From Globobulimina sp. (taxonomy: Eukaryota; Foraminifera; Rotaliida): a DNA stretch of 6,187 nucleotides. The stretch covers positions 1 through 6,187 of the forward strand of contig PIVH01000345.1 of the NCBI GenBank assembly GCA_003354225.1. Direction: 5' to 3'. The notes below the pieces were generated by a model. It saw nothing but the letters and a program-made list of their open reading frames with translations, was not told the DNA's origin and did no database searches. Made by a program: the position numbers and the translations under genes. This document shows, piece by piece, positions 1 to 5,371 of this stretch; the stretch's first letter is position 1, and the number at the start of each line of letters is the position of its first letter.

Positions 1-14
1 GAATCGGGTTTCGG
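1..14. repeat. Left copy of 14-bp terminal direct repeat
   Basis: The sequence gaatcgggtttcgg opens the window and closes it again at 6174-6187. Exact repeats placed at both extreme ends are what a circular molecule or a tandem array gives when cut open at an arbitrary point; the unit is then about 6173 bp. The repeat also forms part of the hammerhead core (the GAAA strand, minus strand). A target-site duplication is a possible alternative, but the exon layout, which needs sequence to continue across the join, argues against it. Confidence 0.85.
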
Positions 15-75
15 TCCATTAGTTGTCTAGACCCGATACAGAGCACTGGTCAGGGGGACCTCGTCAGTAGACAAC
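3..75 (-). ncRNA. Hammerhead self-cleaving ribozyme core with permuted (1-3-2) strand order
   Basis: Read on the minus strand, three segments carry every invariant hammerhead base. Segment 1 (75-56) is GUUGUCUA, then CUGACGA, then GGUCC. Segment 3 (37-22) is AUCGGGUC followed by UAGACAAC. Segment 2 (17-3) is GGACC, GAAA, CCCGAU. Stem I pairs 75-68 with 29-22 (8 bp), stem II pairs 60-56 with 17-13 (5 bp), and stem III pairs 9-3 with 37-31 (7 bp, including the A15.1-U16.1 pair). All are perfect and abut the core exactly. The predicted cleavage site follows the C at position 30, in a GUC triplet, before 29. A normal hammerhead has cyclic strand order 1-2-3; here it is 1-3-2, with linkers of 18 nt (55-38) and 4 nt (21-18), so the helices cross each other. 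PLEs are known to carry hammerheads in their terminal repeats, and this one has the same sense as both ORFs. Core recognition is secure; activity is inference. Confidence 0.8.
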
Positions 76-90
76 CTGCCAGGCATCTTA

Positions 91-92
91 CC
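91..92 (-). promoter_or_regulatory. Candidate strong 5' splice site (exon ends at 92)
   Basis: The minus strand reads CATAG|GTAAGATG, close to the eukaryotic donor consensus (MAG|GTRAGT). It lies downstream of the small exon ORF, which stops at 150, and just upstream of the ribozyme. If used, it would give ORF1 or ORF2 an untranslated leader. It is an alternative to the donor at 216/215. Confidence 0.35.
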
Positions 93-215
93 TATGTACT
101 AAAAAACACTAAAAAACGGCATACTAATACGTTAGATAAAAATCTACTCTCAAAATATTGGGCAAAGTTTTTTATAAAAATTAAAATTAAAAATTACTTC
201 AATCTGTGTTGTTAC

Positions 216-269
216 CTCTTCATCTTCCTGTTCCTCTTCACGAGGTCGCTTGGTCTGTTCACGAGGCAT
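216..269 (-). CDS. Candidate first coding exon of ORF1 (18 codons, basic then acidic, NLS-like)
   Basis: An ATG at 269-267 opens a reading frame that starts MPREQTKRPR and turns strongly acidic (EEEQEDEE). The KRPR stretch could act as a nuclear localisation signal. No ATG lies further upstream in this frame: the frame can be extended only to a GTG at 362-360. At 218-211 the minus strand reads GAG|GTAAC, a reasonable splice donor falling exactly between codons (phase 0). Across the circular join, the acceptor at 5246/5245 resumes in phase 0 with two codons leading into the ORF1 ATG, so splicing would give a protein of about 229 residues. Without splicing the frame runs on only to a stop at 152-150 through A+T-rich codons that do not look coding. 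The splice pair is an inference from signals and frame. Confidence 0.45.
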
Positions 270-442
270 ATTAAATAAACAAAAAAGACCCAAATAATAG
301 AGAAAAATTAAAAATATTAAAATAAAAACTTTTTTTGTTTCTCGGCCCGAGTGCCTCAGCACCCGTACTTATTGGTCATGATCTGAAAACAATGGAAATT
401 CTAATGACTGATATCTAGATATTTTTGACAAGTTATTATTTT
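270..442. other. Untranslated A+T-rich stretch with a GC-rich double hairpin; candidate promoter/leader region
   Basis: This lies between the small exon and the three-unit hairpin array. Its only GC-rich part is at 341-362, where CTCGG/CCGAG (341-345 with 347-351) and GTGC/GCAC (351-354 with 359-362) are adjacent short inverted repeats. On the minus strand this is upstream of the first ATG (269), so promoter or 5' leader signals are expected here. No convincing TATA box or initiator could be picked out in this composition. Confidence 0.25.
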
Positions 443-517
443 AAGACCACTGACAAAAGTCAGCAATAAGACCACTGACAAAAGTCAGCAATAAAGACCA
501 CTAGCAAAGCCAGTAAT
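443..517. repeat. Three-unit 25-bp hairpin tandem repeat (ORF2 3' side)
   Basis: Units start at 443, 468 and 494. Each reads AAGACC and then a short hairpin. The first two have CTGAC-AAAA-GTCAG; the third has ACTAGC-AAA-GCCAGT with one A/C mismatch. The same family, in the same orientation, forms the larger array at 3992-4262 on the other side of ORF2. Arm sequences differ between arrays but stay complementary (CTGAC/GTCAG here, CTGTC/GACAG there), which suggests the hairpin itself is maintained. These could be part of a terminal-repeat-like region or RNA recognition sites for the RT; neither is shown by the sequence. Confidence 0.85.
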
Positions 518-664
518 AGATTTATGATATGTTAAAATTTTGAAGCATTAAATTTTGATTTGTTTTCAGTTCACGTAAATTTAGTATGATACTGAGACTT
601 TTAATATTAGGACCTTTCTTTATTGCAAATTTACTAATTTACGTTGCACCTTAACAACGCCTTG
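518..664. other. 3' untranslated region of ORF2
   Basis: Noncoding A+T-rich sequence immediately downstream of the ORF2 stop on the minus strand. It holds the AATAAA signal at 624-619. No ORF of note is seen on either strand. Confidence 0.4.
619..624 (-). terminator. Candidate polyadenylation signal AATAAA for ORF2
   Basis: The minus strand reads AATAAA about 40 nt after the ORF2 stop codon (667-665), a normal place for a eukaryotic poly(A) signal. The hexamer is expected often by chance in such A+T-rich DNA, so position is the main support. Confidence 0.4.
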
Positions 665-670
665 TTAGGC
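659..670. repeat. Short hairpin GCCT-TGTT-AGGC spanning the ORF2 stop codon
   Basis: A perfect 4-bp inverted repeat with a TGTT loop covers the ORF2 stop. The 10-mer ccttgttagg recurs at 5825-5834, where the flanking pair is changed in a way that keeps the stem (ACCCT/AGGGT). Function unknown. Confidence 0.4.
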
Positions 671-3600
671 AATATGAGAAATACAGAAGTTGGCAATTTT
701 TTGTTTATTATCCAGTTTAAATTTTAGCAATAATGTACTATAAATGGTAGCAAATTTGTAGAAGGTATGATATAAGCTAGCTTTATTATATCCGTTTTTA
801 AGCAAGGTATGTATCAGCTGTCCAACCCTTGGTGAAAAATCGTTAAAATTATTGCAAATTCTAGCAATTCTTATTAATTGTGTATAGAAGACCTTGTATC
901 CCATAGATGTATGTACATTGCTGTTTGCAAATCCATATCTAACCACATGGAAATTGAAGTCATCCGTTTTGTTATATACTGCTATTCTATGTTTACCAGG
1001 GTTAACACACACCAATATATCAAGAAAACAACTTTCATATTTTGACTTAGCTGTATTTTCAAGTGGTAAGCAGTTTGGATAAATAAGCTTAGCATATTCT
1101 AGGAATTTATCACAATTAATTGAAAGAATATCATCTATATACCTAATTGTATGACTAATTGATTTGGCTATAGTTTTGTTATTAATGTCTGTGAGAAAAT
1201 CGTATTCCAGCATACTTAACACAAGGTCTGCAATCAAAGGACTAGCATTACCGCCCATAGGTACACCACATATTTGTTTAAATAAGAACCCAGCAAATTT
1301 GACGTACGTTTCATCAATAACATTATTAATAAGGCATTTAATGTCAATGTTGTCTAGCATTGCTATGTAATTGCTTTTGACTTGATCAGCATAATATACA
1401 TTATTATAAGTAACAATTACATATTTTTTATTAGAATGTCCAAATAGTAAATCCACAAGTTTGAACAACTGTTTTTTAATAATTTCATGTGGAAACATTG
1501 TATATAAAGCACTAAAATCTGCAGTACATATGCTTTGCAGTTGATTAGCTTGCACTTTATGTTCTATTTTTCTATGTGCTTCCAAACTACCTTTAATTGA
1601 CCAGTAACAGCTATGCCCTTTCCTTTTGCTAACTGTGCCACAATATTTTTCGAAATGTTGTTGAAAATGTGCTAAAACTCGATGTAATATTATAGACATT
1701 GGTTTAGTTGATGAATTACGAGCACCTGCTATAAATCGGAATTTGTATGGATTTTTATGTAATTTGGGTGTTGCGAATATAACAGGAAGGTTTTCGTCCT
1801 CTGTTTCGAATTTGATAAGTCCTGTTTGTGCTGTTAGAAGTTTGTGTTTATCAATAAGTTTATTTTCATCAATGTCACAAGGTTTATAGACATCATTGCC
1901 AACTACAGTACAAGTTCCATTATTATCAATATTGACACCAAGTTCTTTACACATAATTTCAATATAATATTTTTTACAAATAAATATGAAATTATTGCTT
2001 GCTTTATCTGCTGGTGCAATGACAAACTCCTTCTGTAAACGTAGCAATTCCATTTGACTTTCTTCTTGTGACAAACAAGAAACCATTCTTGTATTTCTTA
2101 TATTCATTGACAGAAATTTGATTCTATTATCGACAATATTTGCATAAAGCTTTATGTATTCCTCTGTAGCCAAGGTAATGTCAACATATCTTCGAATTTT
2201 TGCATATGTCTTCTTGATATATTCGTCAACGACTTCCATTGCCACTTTTCTAACTTCAGTCCAATCAAATGTTTTCGGCTCTCGAAACTTGGCTCCCTTA
2301 CCAAAAAGTTTTCTGAGTTTTATATCTTTAATTATATTTAAATCACCTGTAATAACATGTCCACATTGACTATAGACAAATTTAGATGTTGTACAATTAC
2401 AGTGGTTATTTGCAAAATTATTTAATTCATTATTTTGCAATGTTTTAAGTGTTTTATTATAATTAAACAATTTACGACTAATAGGTGTTTCATATTTATA
2501 TGTGATAATGGGTACATCTGATTTTTTATTATTAATGGAAATTCTTTTTCGTAATCTTCGGTCCTTGAAAATGGTTTCTAATTTCAGAAGTTCAATACCC
2601 TTATTTGGATATCTAGCAACTACAATAATGCCTTTAGATTTATTGATAGTTTTATTGTTACAACCATAATATCCCGCCATATATGCTTGTGTTGCAAGTT
2701 TTGCATCTCCATGCCAATGATCCAGGTTACCAGATTGTATGGTTTGATTAAGGAACAGTAAATTCTTTTTCGACAAAGATCGTAAGAATATATATAATTT
2801 CCGTCTATCAAACAAGCCATCTGAACAGTCAATGTTACGTTTTGTTTTATTGATGATATCAGGATCAAGTTTCTTTGCTGTTCGCTTCTTTTTTCTATTT
2901 CTATTTCGTCTAGTAGATGGTAATGGTTTAGTAAAATATGGTTGTGTTGATTTGGATGCAGGGTCAATTCCACATGATACATCTCCATAGCACTTGATTC
3001 TATCATTCATACCATAAGGAAAAGCTGTATTTAGTTGCCGAATCCAAAAATCTTCAACATTTTCACATTCCTTTCTATTTTTAGTTTTATCTGTAGATAT
3101 AGGTATAGTTTCTATAATCTGCACTTGTAGATCGTTAACATTATGCCCAGTTTTATTAAAATGTTGAACTAAGTAAGTATTAGTTTCATTTTTCTTAATA
3201 GAATAAACATGTTCAGCAATTCTTTCTTTGAGTTTTCTAATAGTTTGCCCCACATATTGTAATTTACATTTTTGGCATGTGATAAGATATACTACATTTT
3301 TTGTGTTACAATTTAATTGAACTTGATCTGTGCATGCTGTATATTTACTATTAGTAATAGTGCTATTTATATGTTGTTTTTCTTTGACATATTTACAGCA
3401 ACTGCATCTATTTCCGCAGCATTTTTCTGTGTAATTACCAGTTGTATTATTATCATATATTTTAGCAGTAAAAGTAATTTTATTATTTTGATCAGTTTGT
3501 TTTGTGTATATAAAACGTGCTCCTTCCAGAAATCTTCTTGGATGACTAGAAACACTCAGCCCATCCCACATAGCATGTGCTCCGGCACCACTGTGAAATG

Positions 3601-3682
3601 AAGATGGTGTTACAGAGGGTTCGCCCCCGGTGATTTTACAACCCATCCGGGGAAACGGGCGGGTCTCTAATTGTACTTCCAT
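665..3682 (-). CDS. Penelope-like element ORF2: N-terminal GIY-YIG endonuclease plus reverse transcriptase
   Basis: A 1005-residue protein expected to nick target DNA and reverse-transcribe element RNA at the nick. Residues 1-57 form a GC-richer, unrecognised leader. A cysteine knuckle follows (C88, C89, C93, C95, C96, with C117 and C125). GIY-YIG occupies about 129-227: VVYLITC at 130-136, YVGQT at 143-147, R154 and H158, the probable catalytic E210 before FWI, and PYGMND at 222-227. A basic NLS-like stretch (258-271) follows. A candidate metal site HCNC...CGH lies at 427-442, followed by KGAKFREPK (462-470), a motif I associate with this PLE group. RT motifs: FVIAPADKASNN (553-564), TPKLHKNPYKFRFI (638-651), motif A DFSALYT with D722, motif B QICGVPMGG (803-811), motif C YIDD with D850 and D851, FLDILV (886-891), and the thumb-like YTQLIRIARICN (933-944). 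All catalytic residues are present with no frameshift, so the copy looks intact. Endonuclease-before-RT is permuted relative to classic Penelope. The ATG at 3682 is the first in frame, but the frame stays open upstream to a stop at 3898-3896. Confidence 0.93.
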   Translation of the reverse strand: MEVQLETRPFPRMGCKITGGEPSVTPSSFHSGAGAHAMWDGLSVSSHPRRFLEGARFIYTKQTDQNNKITFTAKIYDNNTTGNYTEKCCGNRCSCCKYVKEKQHINSTITNSKYTACTDQVQLNCNTKNVVYLITCQKCKLQYVGQTIRKLKERIAEHVYSIKKNETNTYLVQHFNKTGHNVNDLQVQIIETIPISTDKTKNRKECENVEDFWIRQLNTAFPYGMNDRIKCYGDVSCGIDPASKSTQPYFTKPLPSTRRNRNRKKKRTAKKLDPDIINKTKRNIDCSDGLFDRRKLYIFLRSLSKKNLLFLNQTIQSGNLDHWHGDAKLATQAYMAGYYGCNNKTINKSKGIIVVARYPNKGIELLKLETIFKDRRLRKRISINNKKSDVPIITYKYETPISRKLFNYNKTLKTLQNNELNNFANNHCNCTTSKFVYSQCGHVITGDLNIIKDIKLRKLFGKGAKFREPKTFDWTEVRKVAMEVVDEYIKKTYAKIRRYVDITLATEEYIKLYANIVDNRIKFLSMNIRNTRMVSCLSQEESQMELLRLQKEFVIAPADKASNNFIFICKKYYIEIMCKELGVNIDNNGTCTVVGNDVYKPCDIDENKLIDKHKLLTAQTGLIKFETEDENLPVIFATPKLHKNPYKFRFIAGARNSSTKPMSIILHRVLAHFQQHFEKYCGTVSKRKGHSCYWSIKGSLEAHRKIEHKVQANQLQSICTADFSALYTMFPHEIIKKQLFKLVDLLFGHSNKKYVIVTYNNVYYADQVKSNYIAMLDNIDIKCLINNVIDETYVKFAGFLFKQICGVPMGGNASPLIADLVLSMLEYDFLTDINNKTIAKSISHTIRYIDDILSINCDKFLEYAKLIYPNCLPLENTAKSKYESCFLDILVCVNPGKHRIAVYNKTDDFNFHVVRYGFANSNVHTSMGYKVFYTQLIRIARICNNFNDFSPRVGQLIHTLLKNGYNKASLYHTFYKFATIYSTLLLKFKLDNKQKIANFCISHIA

Positions 3683-3704
3683 GATTGAAGATGAAATGAA
3701 ACTG

Positions 3705-3770
3705 TCAAGATGAATGAAACCATATATTGGTCTTGAGTCAAGATGAATGAAACCAAATATTGGACTTGTG
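3705..3770. repeat. Two-copy 33-bp tandem direct repeat
   Basis: Copies lie at 3705-3737 and 3738-3770, built on tcaagatgaatgaaacca followed by atattgg and cttg. A partly matching third copy (gaagatgaaatgaaactg) lies just before, at about 3687-3704. The period is a multiple of three and both copies are open in the ORF2 frame. They sit just upstream of the ORF2 ATG on the minus strand. Confidence 0.8.
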
Positions 3771-3833
3771 TAAGATGTTGAAGTATACTGATAGAAAGAA
3801 ACTATGTGTATTAGACAAATTATAAGACTAGAT

Positions 3834-3856
3834 GTCAGTAATAAATGTTTACTGAC
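3834..3856. repeat. 8-bp inverted repeat with 7-nt loop
   Basis: GTCAGTAA (3834-3841) and TTACTGAC (3849-3856) form a perfect stem. The arms reuse the GTCAG/CTGAC words of the 25-bp hairpin arrays but in inverted order, so it could pair with those units or be a rearranged one. Confidence 0.5.
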
Positions 3857-3876
3857 TCCAAGTATTATTCTATTTA

Positions 3877-3893
3877 CTACGGAAGGAGAAGAT
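3877..3893 (-). promoter_or_regulatory. Candidate 3' splice site with pyrimidine tract upstream of ORF2
   Basis: The minus strand reads TCTTCTCCTTCCGTAG at about 3892-3877, a good polypyrimidine tract plus AG. An exon starting at 3876 would keep the ORF2 frame open if the upstream exon contributed one base (phase 1). The phase-0 donor at 216/215 would meet a stop here, but a noncoding leader from the donor at 92/91 could be joined. This is a possible route to translate ORF2 separately from ORF1. Confidence 0.35.
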
Positions 3894-3991
3894 ACTTAAA
3901 CATTATTTTTATAATGCATGGTATGAATTGAATGTACATATGAATATGTGTGGAAATAAATGTAGTGTTAAATAAGATTGTAAACAATAAT

Positions 3992-4262
3992 AAGAACCAC
4001 TGTCATATGACAGTAACCGGACTATATCATTAGCCAGAAAATAAGACCACTGTCATAAGACAGCAATAGGATAATATCATATGCCAAAACATTGGACCAA
4101 TATCAGAAGTTAGTAATATTGCCACTATCATAAGATAGTAAATAAGACCACTGTCAAAAGACAGCAAAAGAGTAATATAATATGCCAGAACATTAGACCA
4201 CTGACCATAAATAAGACCACTGTCATAAGACAGTAAATAAGACCACTGTCAAAAGACAGTAA
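3992..4262. repeat. Eleven-unit 25-bp hairpin tandem array (spacer between ORF1 and ORF2)
   Basis: The best units read AAGACC, ACTGTC, a four-base loop (ATAA, AAAA or ATAT), GACAGT, AAT. Hairpin units begin at about 3999, 4024, 4049, 4074, 4099, 4124, 4150, 4175, 4200, 4219 and 4245, a 25-26 bp ruler with one shortened step. Units at 3999, 4049, 4124, 4150, 4219 and 4245 form perfect or near-perfect stems. Those at 4024, 4074, 4099 and 4175 are decayed, and 4200 has only the left arm. The unit at 4124 has ACTATC/GATAGT, a paired change against ACTGTC/GACAGT. The family recurs at 443-517 in the same orientation. It is not a CRISPR: there are no unique spacers. Confidence 0.88.
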
Positions 4263-4307
4263 ATGAACTATTGTAAAACCAATAAAATGTAATGAAATTC
4301 GAAGCAG

Positions 4308-4472
4308 ATGAATAGACACTTATTTGAAGATGTGAAATTATTTGATTTCAATGCAGATGTTAGTTTCTGGAAGGTTGAATGTATAAAAGAAAAAATCAAA
4401 AAAGAAAATCCAAAAAATTATTTTGTCGACGAAACTGGAAAGTACGATGAAAATTGGATGATTGCGAAATAG
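4308..4472 (+). CDS. Small plus-strand ORF of 54 codons, unknown function
   Basis: An ATG at 4308-4310 opens 54 codons ending at TAG 4470-4472, antisense to the element genes and inside the spacer between ORF1 and ORF2. The product starts MNRHLFEDVKLFDFNADVSF and ends DENWMIAK. Its balanced, protein-like composition (several Trp, Asp, Glu and Lys; few low-complexity runs) stands out from the A+T-rich surroundings. An in-frame stop lies just upstream at 4293-4295, so it is isolated unless spliced. I do not recognise it. It may be a captured host exon, a decayed gene fragment, or chance. Confidence 0.3.
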   Translation: MNRHLFEDVKLFDFNADVSFWKVECIKEKIKKENPKNYFVDETGKYDENWMIAK

Positions 4473-4608
4473 TTACAGTATCCTATGTTAACCATTGGCC
4501 CTGATATTTGTGATAAGCAGGGGTCTTGAAACGAAAATATTGGCGAAAAATTTAAATTTTTTCACCAACATTTAATAACACGCATCAAAACCTAAATTTA
4601 TCACAATA
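4473..4608. other. Short intergenic stretch after ORF1
   Basis: On the minus strand this follows the ORF1 stop (4611-4609) and separates it from the small antisense ORF. No clear gene, repeat or signal is seen. Confidence 0.3.
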
Positions 4609-5238
4609 TCACTCATTTGTAGAAGGGGCCGTTTCTGGTTTTCCATAGTCGATTGGGTTGGAAGGAAAATCTTTGTAGTGCTTAGCAGGAAGATCTCCTA
4701 TGGCCATCTTGTTATATCCTATGAATTTTGCCTTAAATCCAGCATTTTTGTATGCTTCAACAACAGCATTTCTCTTTTTCTTTTCTTGTTGCTCCTTGAA
4801 TGGTAAATCATTTTGTACGGAGACATTTTTATACTTTTGACCTAATCCTTGACATGGTGCCCAATGATGAAGATTTTTCTTAAGAGACATAATAAAACCA
4901 CGATCCGATCGACGAGTGAATGCAACTATGAACCCAACTGGAAGCTCATGAATGATGTCGACATGTGTGAGGATTTGATCAACTATATCTGGATCCATTC
5001 GAAGACCATCGACACAGAGAAAGCGAAAAACTGATTCATAATCATTTTTGGTGATCTTGTTTTCTTTGAAAAGATGATCTTTATCAAGACCAAAAATACG
5101 AATATTATGTCCCCTGGTGACTTTTTCAAGACCATGTATAAGTTGATCGTGTTTTTCTTGTATTTGATGTACATCCTTGACTTCGGTTTTAAGTCGTTTA
5201 ATCTCCTGTTCGAGTTTGTCAATGCGTTTCGTATTCAT
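4609..5238 (-). CDS. ORF1: L1-ORF1p-like RNA-binding protein (coiled coil, RRM-like, C-terminal domain)
   Basis: A 209-residue protein with the domain order of LINE-1 ORF1p/transposase-22 proteins, which trimerise by coiled coil and coat element RNA as chaperones. Residues 6-37 show heptad hydrophobics (I6, L9, I13, L16, V20, V23). An RRM-like core follows: strand HNIRIFGL (44-51), helix ESVFRFLCVDGL (68-79), strand GFIVAFTRR (102-110) and helix FIMSLKKN (115-122). A C-terminal-domain-like part spans about 137-186: KNVSVQNDLPFKEQQEKKKR, then AYKNAGFKAKFIGYNKMAIGD. The tail is Pro-rich and disordered. The ATG at 5238 gives a complete domain set, but the frame may begin earlier: the minus strand just upstream reads CTTCCAG|GTTTCAATG, and splicing from the exon at 269-216 would add 18 plus 2 residues in frame. 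It lies upstream of ORF2 in the same sense. The family is assigned from pattern only; sequence identity to L1 is low. Confidence 0.7.
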   Translation of the reverse strand: MNTKRIDKLEQEIKRLKTEVKDVHQIQEKHDQLIHGLEKVTRGHNIRIFGLDKDHLFKENKITKNDYESVFRFLCVDGLRMDPDIVDQILTHVDIIHELPVGFIVAFTRRSDRGFIMSLKKNLHHWAPCQGLGQKYKNVSVQNDLPFKEQQEKKKRNAVVEAYKNAGFKAKFIGYNKMAIGDLPAKHYKDFPSNPIDYGKPETAPSTNE

Positions 5239-5244
5239 TGAAAC

Positions 5245-5262
5245 CTGGAAGATTTAGTAAAT
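5245..5262 (-). promoter_or_regulatory. Candidate 3' splice site just upstream of the ORF1 ATG
   Basis: The minus strand reads TTACTAAATCTTCCAG|GTTTCA then ATG. The AG is at 5246-5245 and the exon would begin at 5244, in phase 0 with ORF1. A TACTAA branch-like motif is present but unusually close to the AG, and the pyrimidine tract is short, so this is a moderate acceptor. Paired with the donor at 216/215 across the circular join it defines an intron of about 1.14 kb containing the ribozyme. Confidence 0.4.
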
Positions 5263-5371
5263 GGTTTTTATTATGGATATTATGTAAAAACAAGTGTATA
5301 AGATAATTTTAAGTTGCAGCAATGTATATAAAAAGCAATGTTTGTAATAGTGGAAAAGTACTAATTACTAT

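Larger units (their letters stand above)
3683..3898 (-). other. Open, ATG-less upstream extension of the ORF2 frame
   Basis: From the in-frame stop at 3898-3896 down to the ORF2 ATG there are about 71 sense codons with no stop and no ATG. The two 33-bp repeats translate in this frame as near-identical 11-residue units (PIFGFIHLDS and PIYGFIHLDS). An out-of-frame ATG at 3723-3721 opens a short upstream ORF that overlaps the ORF2 start. The extension could be coding if joined by splicing to an upstream exon, or it could simply be untranslated leader that happens to be open. Confidence 0.35.

Noticed and set aside
1-14. Terminal repeat as a target-site duplication of a linear insertion
   Set aside because: The gene order would then place the promoter side and first exon at the 3' end of the element. 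The exon frame match across the join favours a circle or tandem unit, although this is not excluded.
335-362. Minus-strand CTGAGGC...CCGAGAAAC as a decayed hammerhead
   Set aside because: The CUGANGA core is broken (GGC in place of NGA) and no matching stem I and III strands were found nearby. Kept only as a GC-rich hairpin.
150-362. A 70-residue protein from 362 with a transmembrane segment
   Set aside because: The 5' codon at 362-360 is GTG, not ATG. The hydrophobic part comes from A+T-rich codons. The first ATG is at 269, and the useful coding part seems to end at the splice donor at 216.
894-2369. Several plus-strand frames of 60-70 codons opposite ORF2
   Set aside because: They are antisense shadows of the reverse transcriptase coding sequence, with no family features or start signals.
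2620-3006. Minus-strand 128-residue frame inside ORF2
   Set aside because: It overlaps ORF2 in another frame of the same strand, where the GIY-YIG/RT motifs clearly support the main frame. The product has no recognisable features.
3620-3665. Possible second hammerhead on the plus strand (CCGGGGAAACGGGC with a GGGTC)
   Set aside because: The GAAA and stem-like CCCCGG/CCGGGG are present, but no CUGANGA core segment occurs next to the stem, so the core is incomplete.
665-3682. Retron, group II intron or telomerase protein
   Set aside because: RT motifs with GIY-YIG and the FREPK, LYTMFPHE and QLIRIARIC blocks fit PLEs. No maturase, TEN or retron-type motifs are seen.
3992-4262. CRISPR array
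   Set aside because: The repeats run on without unique spacers, units decay gradually, and the context is a eukaryotic retroelement.
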